A stretch of 64,000 nt of DNA from a bacterium (GTDB lineage Bacteria > Bacillota > Bacilli > Lactobacillales > Streptococcaceae). Shown here in pieces: positions 25,504 through 33,403 of the stretch (position 1 is its first letter; every line of letters begins with the position of its first letter). The notes under the pieces are model-generated. The model saw only the letters and a program-made list of their open reading frames with translations, did no database searches and was not told the DNA's origin. Made by a program: the position numbers and the translations under genes. The stretch spans positions 1-64,000 of the forward strand of contig CAJNBY010000003.1 of NCBI GenBank assembly GCA_905221125.1, in the 5' to 3' direction.

Positions 25504-26439
25504 ATGGACATTTGCCATCAAATTTTAGAAAAAATCAAAGAATACGACACGATTATCATTCACCGTCATATGAAACCAGACCCTGATGCCTTGGGAAGTC
25601 AGGTAGGTTTAAAAGCCTTGTTGGAACATCATTTCCCCGAAAAAACCATCAAAGCCGTTGGTTTTGATGAACCAACTCTTACTTGGATGGCTGAAATGGA
25701 TTCTGTTGAAGATAGTGCCTACCAAGGCGCCCTTGTCATCGTCTGTGATACGGCTAACACTGCTCGTATCGATGATAAGCGCTATAGTCAAGGTGATTTT
25801 CTCATTAAGATTGACCACCATCCAAATGATGATGTATACGGTGACCTATCTTGGGTGGATACTAATTCTAGCAGTGCTAGCGAGATGATTACCCTATTTG
25901 CTGAAACAACTCAACTAGCCTTGTCAGATCGTGCTGCCGAGTTACTTTTTGCAGGAATTGTTGGTGATACAGGTCGTTTCCTCTACCCTTCTACCACTGC
26001 ACGCACCCTCCGCCTGGCTGCCTCTCTGAGAGAACAGAACTTTGACTTTGCGGCTCTCACTCGCAAAATGGATACTATGAGCTACAAGATTGCTAAACTT
26101 CAAGGCTACATCTACGACCATCTGGAAGTGGATGACAATGGTGCAGCTCGCGTTATCCTGAGTCAAGAAGTCTTGAAACAATTCAATGTGACTGATGCGG
26201 AAACTGCAGCTATTGTGGGTGCACCTGGACGCATTGACAGTGTAAGTCTCTGGGGAATTTTTGTGGAACAGGCTGATGGTCACTACCGTGTTCGCTTACG
26301 CAGTAAAATCCATCCTATCAATGAAATTGCCAAGGAACATGATGGCGGAGGCCACCCTCTAGCAAGTGGTGCTAATTCCTATAGTCTAGAAGAAAACGAA
26401 ATCATCTACCAAAAGTTAAAAAACTTGCTTAAAAACTGA
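25504..26439 (+). CDS. nrnA: NrnA-type oligoribonuclease / pAp phosphatase (DHH-DHHA1)
   Basis: NrnA degrades short RNA oligonucleotides and dephosphorylates 3'-phosphoadenosine 5'-phosphate; homologues in streptococci (Pde2-like) also cleave pApA. I choose ATG 25504, preceded by TTGAGG, giving 311 residues; the TTG at 25492 is less likely. DHH motifs include RHMKPDPDALGSQ near residue 22, VCDTAN near 80 and DHHPNDD near 104; the C-terminal DHHA1 motif GGGHPLASGA is near residue 285. It precedes rpmE2. Confidence 0.92.
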   Translation: MDICHQILEKIKEYDTIIIHRHMKPDPDALGSQVGLKALLEHHFPEKTIKAVGFDEPTLTWMAEMDSVEDSAYQGALVIVCDTANTARIDDKRYSQGDFLIKIDHHPNDDVYGDLSWVDTNSSSASEMITLFAETTQLALSDRAAELLFAGIVGDTGRFLYPSTTARTLRLAASLREQNFDFAALTRKMDTMSYKIAKLQGYIYDHLEVDDNGAARVILSQEVLKQFNVTDAETAAIVGAPGRIDSVSLWGIFVEQADGHYRVRLRSKIHPINEIAKEHDGGGHPLASGANSYSLEENEIIYQKLKNLLKN

Positions 26440-26492
26440 TAAAATACTTGCCAAACTTTTCAGAATCTGATAGACTAGTATGGTAACAATCT

Positions 26493-26512
26493 ATGGCTCG
26501 CAAAGAGACCAT
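26493..26512 (+). promoter_or_regulatory. Small hairpin in the rpmE2 leader
   Basis: ATGGCTC (26493-26499) pairs with GAG-A-CCAT (26505-26512) across a GCAAA loop just upstream of the rpmE2 ribosome site (AGAAAGGA). L31 leaders with autoregulatory hairpins have been described in several bacterial groups; this could be one. Confidence 0.4.
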
Positions 26513-26534
26513 GGCAGAAAGGAAATATTGCAAA

Positions 26535-26777
26535 ATGAAAAAAGATATCCATCCAGAATATCGCCCAGTTGTCTTCATGGACACAACTACTGGTTACCAA
26601 TTCCTTAGCGGTTCAACAAAACGCTCTAACGAAACAGTTGAGTTCGAAGGCGAAACTTACCCATTGATCCGTGTGGAAATTTCATCAGACTCACACCCAT
26701 TCTACACTGGACGTCAAAAGTTCACTCAAGCAGATGGACGCGTGGATCGTTTCAACAAAAAATACGGTCTCAAATAA
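26535..26777 (+). CDS. rpmE2: 50S ribosomal protein L31 type B
   Basis: I place the start at 26535 ([14 protein letters not shown]), 80 residues in total; a longer frame from 26493 would run through the leader hairpin. It is the zinc-independent type B form of L31: the CxxC motifs of type A are absent, and the conserved [15 protein letters not shown] and [11 protein letters not shown] segments are present. It bridges ribosomal subunits. A terminator follows directly. Confidence 0.96.
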
Positions 26778-26784
26778 TGATAAA

Positions 26785-26810
26785 AAGACAGCTTCGGCTG
26801 TTCTTTTTTT
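26785..26810 (+). terminator. Terminator of rpmE2
   Basis: ACAGC-TTCG-GCTGT hairpin with a UUCG-type tetraloop followed by eight or nine T, 10 bases after the stop codon. Confidence 0.88.
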
Positions 26811-26846
26811 ATTTCTTGAAATTAACTGCTGTTTTCATGTTACAGG

Positions 26847-26908
26847 CTCAAAAAAACTTTGCACTCTAGATAGCCACATAATGCTTTCCATAGTATAGAG
26901 TTTTTTCT
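26847..26908. repeat. Palindromic repeat, copy 1, left of the toxin-antitoxin pair
   Basis: About 60 bp begin CTCAAAAAAACTTTGCACTC, continue TAGATAGCCACA, and end GAGTTTTTTC, so that the two ends pair. A second copy in the same orientation lies at 27664-27727, on the other side of the toxin-antitoxin genes. The 5' 33 bases are identical in the two copies; the 3' arm is more degenerate here. Confidence 0.75.
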
Positions 26909-26967
26909 TGCCTAAAAAATATAAAAGATATATACTAGCTATATACCGTATAGATTGGAGATATGCC

Positions 26968-27252
26968 ATGACTACATCACTTACTAAGCAATACAATTTT
27001 AAAATCAATGAGTCATCAATGGAACAAGCAAGAGCTATCATCAAGGAAAAAGGAATGACTATGACGGATGCTATTAGTCTTTTTATCGAGCAGATTGTTC
27101 TCGAACAGGATTTGCCAATAAAAACTGCAGAAGATTTACACCGTGAACGGTTAATTCAGGAACTACAAGCCCAATCTGAACGCGCCTTAAGAGAATACGA
27201 ATCCGGACAAGGAACCTCCCTAGACGATATGAGGCTACGATATGGCTTATAA
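26968..27252 (+). CDS. RelB-type antitoxin
   Basis: This antitoxin is expected to neutralise the RelE-type toxin encoded next to it and to repress the shared promoter. I choose the ATG at 26968 (MTTSLTKQYNF; 94 residues), preceded by TTGGAG; the frame is open further upstream but without a ribosome site. The N-terminal 50 residues have the ribbon-helix-helix pattern of RelB/DinJ proteins (KQYNFKINESSMEQARAI, then GMTMTDAISLFI), and the acidic C-terminal half should wrap the toxin. Its stop overlaps the toxin start by 11 bp. AT-rich inverted repeats just upstream (about 26928-26948) are a plausible operator. Confidence 0.85.
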   Translation: MTTSLTKQYNFKINESSMEQARAIIKEKGMTMTDAISLFIEQIVLEQDLPIKTAEDLHRERLIQELQAQSERALREYESGQGTSLDDMRLRYGL

Positions 27253-27601
27253 AGTAATTCTATCTACTGAAGTGAGTCAGGCAATTGACAGTATTCATGA
27301 TTACATTACTACTGTTCTTTTATCACCCCAGTCTGCTAAAAATACTGTGGCCAAAATTTTAGATGGGTTAAAAAGTTTAGAAACCTTTCCTGAAGCTGGC
27401 TTTGATGCAGATGAAAAAATCGGACTTAAAATCAATAGTAAGTACCCCACACGAGGAAAAATTATCGGGCAATATATCTTGCTTTACTTTATCGATCAAA
27501 CTCAAAGAACTGTTTTTCTTTCCCACTTATTCCACACCAAAAGTGACTATGTTACCTTGCTACAAAGCAAAAATAATAAAAATTCAAAATCATCATTTTA
27601 A
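27242..27601 (+). CDS. RelE/ParE-family toxin
   Basis: The 119-residue basic protein matches the RelE/ParE toxin superfamily: YKVILSTEVSQAIDSIHDYI at the start, PEAGFDADEK in the centre, and the YILLYFIDQTQRTVFLSHLFH C-terminal beta strands. Such toxins cleave ribosome-bound mRNA or poison gyrase; which applies here is not clear. The last ten or so residues are Asn/Ser/Lys-rich and may be an extension. It is translationally coupled to the antitoxin (11-bp overlap), the usual design of a type II module. Confidence 0.85.
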   Translation: MAYKVILSTEVSQAIDSIHDYITTVLLSPQSAKNTVAKILDGLKSLETFPEAGFDADEKIGLKINSKYPTRGKIIGQYILLYFIDQTQRTVFLSHLFHTKSDYVTLLQSKNNKNSKSSF

Positions 27602-27663
27602 TGTCCACTGCTCCCTTAATAGCCTTGTGATTATAAAGAATACAGTCTTCATTTTAACTAGAA

Positions 27664-27727
27664 ACTCAAAAAAACTTTGCACTCTAGATAGCCACACGAT
27701 GGTTTCCAGAGTACAAAGTTTTTTAAT
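27664..27727. repeat. Palindromic repeat, copy 2, right of the toxin-antitoxin pair
   Basis: The same ~60-bp element as at 26847, here with a better palindrome: AAAAAACTTTGCACTC pairs with GAGTACAAAGTTTTTT. Having one copy on each side in direct orientation suggests that the module was inserted by, or can be lost through, recombination between them; the hairpins can also terminate transcription. Confidence 0.75.
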
Positions 27728-27777
27728 TTGACAAGATTTAGTCTTCCTTATCTTGATTTTCAGTTCCTTACCAATAA

Positions 27778-27813
27778 AAAACTAAGCCTAGGACAATATC
27801 CAAAGCTTAGTTT
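27778..27813 (-). terminator. Terminator of the choline-binding amidase gene
   Basis: AAACTAAGC pairs with GCTTAGTTT (27778-27787 with 27804-27813) just after the amidase stop on the minus strand; T runs follow on that strand. Confidence 0.75.
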
Positions 27814-27824
27814 GATGTAGTTTT

Positions 27825-29222
27825 TTAATTTCCAGCGTAATATTTTTGAATTCCTTTAATAATACCTTCAACCAACTTATCTTGGTATTGTTCACTACGG
27901 ATTCGTTGGTTTTCTTCTGGATTATCCATATAACCCAACTCTAATAACACAGCAGGTTTCGCAGTCTCACGAAGAACAGCGAAGGTGGCTTGCAAAAGCC
28001 CAGCATCTCTAGCTCCTGTCTCGGCCAAGAGAGATGAATGAAGATCAGCAGCCAAACGATTACTTTCACTCATTCTGTCTGGATTATTGTGCCAGTACTG
28101 GTTAATCTTGCTCGGGTAACCAGCCTCTTCCTTATAAGAATAAGTCTGTATTCCCAGATTCAGCGTTGTGTCATTCCCAGTAGCGTTAAAATGAATACTA
28201 ATAAAGAAGTCTGCATTCGTCTTATTTACCATACGAGAACGCTCTGTCACAAAGTCAACGTCCACATCACTATCACGTGATGTTAGAACTGTATAGCCCA
28301 GTTCCTCTAAACGTTTCCGTAATTTACGAGAGACCTGTAAGTTCAAATCTTTTTCAGCTATTCCATAGTAGTAAGCACCCGAATCACGTCCACCATGCCC
28401 AGGATCTAGGAAAATAGTTTTACTATAGTGCCCCTTTTCAAATCCTTTTGGAAGTTCTTGAACCCATTTACCATTATCTTTGAAAAAATGGCTGCTTCCA
28501 TTAATAGTATAAGTTCCAGTGACATAAACGCCATCTTCTTTAAGATAATACCAAGCTTTGTAATCTTGATCATAAATCCATTCTTTGTGAGCCATGTAGC
28601 CACCAGATTTTAGATAGTAAGAGCCAATCCATTGCTGTTCAGCATAGTGTCCGCCTGACTTGAGATAGAACCAGCTAGAGTAGTTAGGATCGTACACCCA
28701 TTCTTTATCTGCCATAGCCCCACTGGATTTCAGGTAATAATTTCCCTTCCAAGTATTAGCCATCATGGCACCATTTTGATCAAATGCATACCATTTACCA
28801 TTGATTTGACTCCATTGGTTGGACAGATATTTTCCTGAACCATTGGCGTAGTACCAGTTGTTAGCCATCTGATACCAGCTATTTTCAAGTAAGTAACCAT
28901 TCTTATCAAATAGGTAGCCCTCATAAAGAGTATCTGTAAATTTGACACCCGTTTGACTATAATAAGTCCACTTCCCATCTTCTTTTACCCAACCAGTTTG
29001 TAGCTTAGACTCAGTAGGAAGAGTTGACTTTGTCTCCTGCTCACTCGAACTAGGGCTCGTTGGCTGGATTTCTGTAGTTGCTTGAGAAGCATTTGCAGAG
29101 CCAGTAGTTGAACTACCGGTAGAGTTATTCGTAGAATGACTAGCATCATTAGCTAGAACTGTTTGGCTAGTAAATCCAAGAAGAGCCAGAGCAAGAATCG
29201 TAAATTTCTTATATGATTTCAT
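27825..29222 (-). CDS. Choline-binding N-acetylmuramoyl-L-alanine amidase (Amidase_3)
   Basis: This 465-residue secreted protein has a signal peptide (about 1-24), a Ser/Thr-rich linker (25-72), choline-binding-type repeats rich in GW and WYY (about 76-255) and a C-terminal zinc amidase domain (268-462). The Zn ligands are His276 (DPGHGGRD), Glu290 (AEKDLN) and His344 (SIHFNA), with Glu428 (LLELGY) as catalytic acid. It should cleave the amide between MurNAc and L-Ala at sites of choline-bearing teichoic acid. The order, repeats first, is opposite to LytA and resembles LytB/LytC. It is divergent from the CAP-domain protein. Confidence 0.9.
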   Translation of the reverse strand: MKSYKKFTILALALLGFTSQTVLANDASHSTNNSTGSSTTGSANASQATTEIQPTSPSSSEQETKSTLPTESKLQTGWVKEDGKWTYYSQTGVKFTDTLYEGYLFDKNGYLLENSWYQMANNWYYANGSGKYLSNQWSQINGKWYAFDQNGAMMANTWKGNYYLKSSGAMADKEWVYDPNYSSWFYLKSGGHYAEQQWIGSYYLKSGGYMAHKEWIYDQDYKAWYYLKEDGVYVTGTYTINGSSHFFKDNGKWVQELPKGFEKGHYSKTIFLDPGHGGRDSGAYYYGIAEKDLNLQVSRKLRKRLEELGYTVLTSRDSDVDVDFVTERSRMVNKTNADFFISIHFNATGNDTTLNLGIQTYSYKEEAGYPSKINQYWHNNPDRMSESNRLAADLHSSLLAETGARDAGLLQATFAVLRETAKPAVLLELGYMDNPEENQRIRSEQYQDKLVEGIIKGIQKYYAGN

Positions 29223-29604
29223 TTATAACCTTTCTAGGGGAATGGAATCCCTGTGTTATTGAGTTCTTTAACTTCCTTGATGAAAGAAGATTTGTTCTGC
29301 ATCCTACAAACTATAATTTATAGGATGTTATGGGTTGTTTAGCCGATTTAAAGATGTGAAACCTAAAAAGTTTTGCTAAGTTGGAACGTTAAAAATTCAA
29401 TTTCTGAACACCTAATCTCGCTTCAGATAGTTATCGAACAAATCTAATAGATTTCATCGAAAGCACCCCTTTATATTATACACTAAATTTAGAAGAAATC
29501 TTCTCAAACATCTGAATTTAAAATAAATCTAGTTCCTATTTGTACCGAATTTTAGTTTACTCTGCCCAGTAGAGATGTTATAATAAAAAATAGGAGGACA
29601 CAAA
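29223..29604. promoter_or_regulatory. Divergent promoter region between two choline-binding genes
   Basis: No gene is seen in this 382-bp stretch. For the plus-strand gene TTTACT (29557) and TATAAT (29580) with 17-bp spacing form a good promoter, and AGGAGG sits 8 bases before the ATG. On the minus strand the amidase has an AGGTTATAA region upstream of its ATG; its promoter is probably around 29280-29330. Small hairpins are present near 29300-29320. Confidence 0.5.
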
Positions 29605-30837
29605 ATGAAGCAAAAAGCTAAAAAGTTCACACTTGCTACAATTTTAGCACTTTCCTTGCTAGGTGCTGGAAGTCTTACATCACAATCAGTAGCTGCTAAT
29701 GATAGACTGGTTTCCACTCAAGAAGTCAATGGTCAATCCTACCATATCTTAAACTCTGAGGTCACTAGTACTTCTGCTGGTACTACTTTAGTTGGGATTG
29801 AAGGGACTTTCTTAACGCCAGATAAACAAGCTATTTTAGACCGTATAAATGCTATCAGAAAAGAGGCAGCAGATGAAGGTCTAGTTACTAGCTATGTTCC
29901 CATCAAATGGTCAACTGCATTAGAGAAAACAGCCTTTTCTCGTGCAGCAGAAGCTTCTGTAACTATGAATCATAAACGTTTATCTAATAAAGATATTTGG
30001 AGTGCCTGGCCTTCAGGAAATTTCTCACTAGCCGAAAACTTAGCTTGGAACTATGACGGATTTATGACGGCTATTGATCAATGGTATGAGGAAAAAGCAG
30101 ATTACGTCAAATCTCTTAGTGGAGCAAGTGTCTCTGGTAAAACTGGACACTATAAATCCTTAATTAATCCAAAACTGACCTATATGGGGCTTGCAGCCTT
30201 TGATAATCCTGTCACTCAAAATGGATGGATTACCATTGCACAAAGTTTCGGAACAGCATCTGGTGGCTCTGAAGAATTAGCCGGTGGTTATGGAAAAGCT
30301 ATTCAATACACAGAAGCCGACTCTTCTCAGCTTCAAACATTTGCGACTAAGGCGAATCTTTTTGACAAAGACTTGAAGGCTATCGGAACTCATAAAAACA
30401 TAAATGAAGCTACAAGAGACGAAGGAAATAATTCTCATGATTTCTTTAACCAAATGCAAGAAGTCGGTAAAAATATAGGTTTTTGGCGTCAATCTGGCTC
30501 TCGCTGGTGGTATAAACATGCTGACGGTTCATATACAACCAACGGTTGGGAACAAATCAATGGTGTTTGGTATCGTTTTGATAACTCTGGTTGGATGCAA
30601 ACAGGCTGGTTGAAAGATGGTAGTTCTTGGTACTATCTTGATAGTTCTGGTGCAATGAAGACTGGCTGGCTAAAAGATAGCGGTAACTGGTACTACCTTC
30701 AAGACTCAGGCGCTATGAAAACTGGTTGGATGAAAGTATCTGGTAAATGGTATTATGCATACAGCTCAGGCGCGCTCGCGATTAATACAACTACTCCAGA
30801 TGGCTATCGTGTCAATGCCAACGGTGAGTGGATATAA
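29605..30837 (+). CDS. CAP-domain choline-binding surface protein
   Basis: The 410-residue protein has a signal peptide (about 1-31), a CAP/SCP-PR1 domain (about 70-215, including LDRINAIRKEAADEG, the His in MNHKRLSNKD and the AENLAWNYDGF segment), a spacer, and about five choline-binding repeats (290-410) ending in the family tail DGYRVNANGEWI. CAP domains occur in extracellular proteins of varied or unknown activity; the streptococcal function is not established. Its last two repeats are nearly the same as those of the choline-binding protein inside the IME at 32133, indicating shared origin or recombination. It is outside the IME, ending about 190 bp before attL. Confidence 0.88.
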   Translation: MKQKAKKFTLATILALSLLGAGSLTSQSVAANDRLVSTQEVNGQSYHILNSEVTSTSAGTTLVGIEGTFLTPDKQAILDRINAIRKEAADEGLVTSYVPIKWSTALEKTAFSRAAEASVTMNHKRLSNKDIWSAWPSGNFSLAENLAWNYDGFMTAIDQWYEEKADYVKSLSGASVSGKTGHYKSLINPKLTYMGLAAFDNPVTQNGWITIAQSFGTASGGSEELAGGYGKAIQYTEADSSQLQTFATKANLFDKDLKAIGTHKNINEATRDEGNNSHDFFNQMQEVGKNIGFWRQSGSRWWYKHADGSYTTNGWEQINGVWYRFDNSGWMQTGWLKDGSSWYYLDSSGAMKTGWLKDSGNWYYLQDSGAMKTGWMKVSGKWYYAYSSGALAINTTTPDGYRVNANGEWI

Positions 30838-30960
30838 TGAACTAAAACAAAAATAAACATAGGACAATCATTATTTAATTTTAAAGATGATATCCTTTGT
30901 TTTTTATATACTTTTATTGTCTGCTGCTAAGCACAATTCTTAGATTCACTCAGAAAAAAA

Positions 30961-31045
30961 TTAGACTTTTAACTTCAAAATTGATAAAATAGGAAAGAAA
31001 ATAAGATAAAAGGAAACTGTAAATCACCATGATGAACATGCAAAA
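30961..31045 (+). promoter_or_regulatory. Original ybaB promoter and start, now attL of the IME
   Basis: A promoter (TTAGAC 30961-30966, 18-bp spacer, TAAAAT 30985-30990), a ribosome site (AAAGGA) and ATGATGAACATGCAAAA (31029-31045) are the expected upstream region and first codons of ybaB, whose body now lies 9.2 kb to the right. In place, the frame continues into the element and gives a 25-codon chimeric peptide stopping at 31106. Confidence 0.8.
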
Positions 31046-31191
31046 ATTGAACATGCTGTTTTTAATTTTTGTAAACATCAAAAAGGTTGGTTTAAAAGGA
31101 TTTTAAGTCCTTAAGATTTTTTATCCAACACTACTATTCACGCATCCAAGACAAAATCTTGGCAAAAAGATACAGTAGCAAAGAGTACACC

Positions 31192-31226
31192 AAACTACCA
31201 CTCATTATGGGCGGTAGTTTTCTTTT
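31192..31226 (+). terminator. Terminator inside the IME left end
   Basis: AAACTACC (31192-31199) pairs with GGTAGTTT (31213-31220), followed by TCTTTTC. It would stop transcription entering from the displaced ybaB promoter before the recombinase gene. Confidence 0.6.
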
Positions 31227-31263
31227 CGTCTAAAATAGAGATAAAAAGATAGGTGGTAGCCTT

Positions 31264-31851
31264 ATGCGTTATGGTTATGTTCGAGTATCTACAAGAGAAC
31301 AAAATATTGATAGACAGTTTTCAGCATTAGTAGAAAACAAATTATCAAAAGAAAATATTTTTATTGATTACGTTTCAGGAAAAGATTTTGACAGAATAGA
31401 ATATCAAAAATTATTAACTACCTTGAAAGAGAATGATGAATTGGTTATAAAATCAATTGATAGATTGGGAAGAAACTATGATGAAATTTTAGAACAATGG
31501 CAATCAATTACTAAGAAAAAGAAAGTAAATATAACTGTTTTAGATTTCCCCTTATTAAACACAAAGAATAGCAATGATAATATCACAGGAAAACTAATCT
31601 CTGATATCGTTTTACAAGTCCTATCTTATGTGGCACAGTTTGAAAGAGAACAAATCAAACAAAGACAAATGGAAGGAATACGGGAAGCACAGAAAAAAGG
31701 GAAGAAATTCGGTAGACCAAAATTGCTTGCCCCGAATAATCTCCCTGATGTGATAGCTCAATATAAGAAAAAAGAAATAACCTTACGAGAAGGTGCAGAC
31801 ATCTTAGGAGTATCAAAAAGCACCTTTCATAATTGGATAAAAAATTCATAG
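31264..31851 (+). CDS. Serine recombinase (resolvase/invertase family)
   Basis: A 195-residue serine site-specific recombinase with the full small-type layout: the catalytic Ser9 in MRYGYVRVSTREQ, the LVIKSIDRLGRNYDEI motif near residue 65 (catalytic Arg cluster), the E helix near 120-140, and a C-terminal helix-turn-helix (GRPKLLAPNNL, then REGADILGVSKSTFHNWI). Proteins of this type resolve plasmid multimers or invert segments at paired sites. Two near-palindromic repeats directly downstream (31852 and 31977) are candidate sites. It is the first gene in the IME and is AT-rich like the rest of the element. Confidence 0.92.
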   Translation: MRYGYVRVSTREQNIDRQFSALVENKLSKENIFIDYVSGKDFDRIEYQKLLTTLKENDELVIKSIDRLGRNYDEILEQWQSITKKKKVNITVLDFPLLNTKNSNDNITGKLISDIVLQVLSYVAQFEREQIKQRQMEGIREAQKKGKKFGRPKLLAPNNLPDVIAQYKKKEITLREGADILGVSKSTFHNWIKNS

Positions 31852-32011
31852 TTCCTGTCAAAAAACCTAGACTTTTTTGGACAAACTTGATAAAATGAAA
31901 GTGTAATAATAATCGGTCTAAACGCTGGATTTTATAACCTTTTTTCTAACGAAAATGGTTCTAAAATAGAGTGTATTTCCTGTCCAAAAAATCCTAGGTT
32001 TTAGGACAAAT
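31852..32011 (+). repeat. Pair of direct, near-palindromic repeats after the serine recombinase
   Basis: Repeat 1 (about 31852-31884) and repeat 2 (about 31977-32010) both begin TTCCTGTC and end GGACAAA, with CCTAG in the middle; they differ by a few substitutions and one indel. Each is itself an imperfect palindrome (TGTCC..GGACA). They lie 125 bp apart, before the choline-binding gene, and repeat 2 overlaps its probable -35 region. They are suitable recombinase or resolvase sites, but could also be operators. Confidence 0.6.
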
Positions 32012-32132
32012 TGATTACTTTACAATGAATAAAGATTGGAGAAAATCAAATGGATAAAACTTAATAGATCTGACACAATGAGCATATCACAATTTCAAAA
32101 AACTAAACTATTCAAGAAAAGGACACATAACT

Positions 32133-33350
32133 ATGAAAAAACTATTTTTACTCTCAACTACAATTTTAGCTTTTGCTTCAGCGTCTTCTTTAGCAGCTCA
32201 TTCTGTCAAAGCTACTGACGAAGTGCCTACTTATGAAGAACTTGATCCGGCTACAGGGAACAGGATTTTGGTTCCAGTGATTGGTTTCAATTCAAATGAA
32301 GTTCGAGCTTCAAAAGTTAGATTGATTTCAATCAATCATGACACACCTAAGACCTTAAAAGAACTAAACAAAGATGCCAAACACGAGGTATTCGAGAGAA
32401 TCGATAATGTCGATCAGTCATTCGAATCAGAGTTCGACACTAAATATAGCAATATGTGGTCAGCGATGTCATTAGTCGTAAACGACAAGCATGTCGTATT
32501 CAGCCCTAAGGAATTTGGTTTGTACGAGATAGACGTTGATCGCGGCGATGGAACTGCATATCGATTCAAAGTTGATGTTCGATATAATTCGGGCGCTGGT
32601 ACCGAAGTACAGACTTATCTAATGGGCATTGAAATCGTGAACACTAACGCATCTGACAATTCTTCGTCAGATGCAGCTTCAAATACAAGCAGCTCGTCAT
32701 CTGTATTAAATTCAGATACAGCGCCGAGTCTATCTAGTGCAGCATCATCTGACTCTTCTAGTGCATCGAACACGTCGACATCTAGCACGTCAATCTCAGC
32801 AGAAACACCAGCCGCACCAACTTGGATGTACTCAAATGGTCGTTGGTGGTATAAGCATGCTAACGGTAGCTACACTAAAAACGGATGGGACAAAATCGAC
32901 GGAGTTTGGTACTATTTTGATGACGAAGGCTGGATCAAAACTGGCTGGGTTAAAGACGGCAAATGGTACTATCTAAGTGAGTCTGGTGCAATGCTGACCG
33001 GATGGAAGAAAATCAATAACACTTGGTATCACTTGAATGATTCTGGAGCTATGGAAACAGGATGGTCTCAAGTTAATGGCAGCTGGTATTATCTTAACAG
33101 ATCAGGAGCTATGCAAACTGGTTGGGTTAAAGACGGTAGCTGGTACTATTTGAACAACTCAGGTGTCATGAAGACTGGTTGGCTCAAAGATAACGGTGTC
33201 TGGTACTACCTTCAAGAATCAGGAGCGATGAAAACTGGCTGGATGAAGGTATCTGGTAAATGGTACTATGCTTATAACTCAGGTGCACTCGCGATCAATA
33301 CGACTACACCAGACGGTTACCGTGTCAATTACAACGGTGAGTGGGTATAA
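32133..33350 (+). CDS. Choline-binding surface protein carried by the IME
   Basis: The 405-residue protein has a signal peptide (about 1-27), an N-terminal domain I do not recognise (about 28-172; beta-rich, with IDVDRGDGTAYRFKVDVRY near its end), a Ser/Thr/Ala-rich linker (about 173-226) and seven to eight choline-binding repeats (226-405) ending in the tail DGYRVNYNGEWV. It would be held on the cell surface by phosphocholine on teichoic acids, so it can only work in a choline-decorated host. The final repeats match those of the CAP protein at 29605. The gene lies between candidate recombination sites and a membrane-protein gene; it is the IME's most obvious cargo. Confidence 0.85.
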   Translation: MKKLFLLSTTILAFASASSLAAHSVKATDEVPTYEELDPATGNRILVPVIGFNSNEVRASKVRLISINHDTPKTLKELNKDAKHEVFERIDNVDQSFESEFDTKYSNMWSAMSLVVNDKHVVFSPKEFGLYEIDVDRGDGTAYRFKVDVRYNSGAGTEVQTYLMGIEIVNTNASDNSSSDAASNTSSSSSVLNSDTAPSLSSAASSDSSSASNTSTSSTSISAETPAAPTWMYSNGRWWYKHANGSYTKNGWDKIDGVWYYFDDEGWIKTGWVKDGKWYYLSESGAMLTGWKKINNTWYHLNDSGAMETGWSQVNGSWYYLNRSGAMQTGWVKDGSWYYLNNSGVMKTGWLKDNGVWYYLQESGAMKTGWMKVSGKWYYAYNSGALAINTTTPDGYRVNYNGEWV

Positions 33351-33403
33351 AATAAACGTCTAATTATATACCCAAAAAGAAATCTTAGGATGGGGAAGTT
33401 AGT

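Noticed and set aside
30480..33350. CRISPR-like or tandem repeat array
   Set aside because: The periodic sequence is the coding of choline-binding repeats (GW...WYY every ~20 residues) within two genes.
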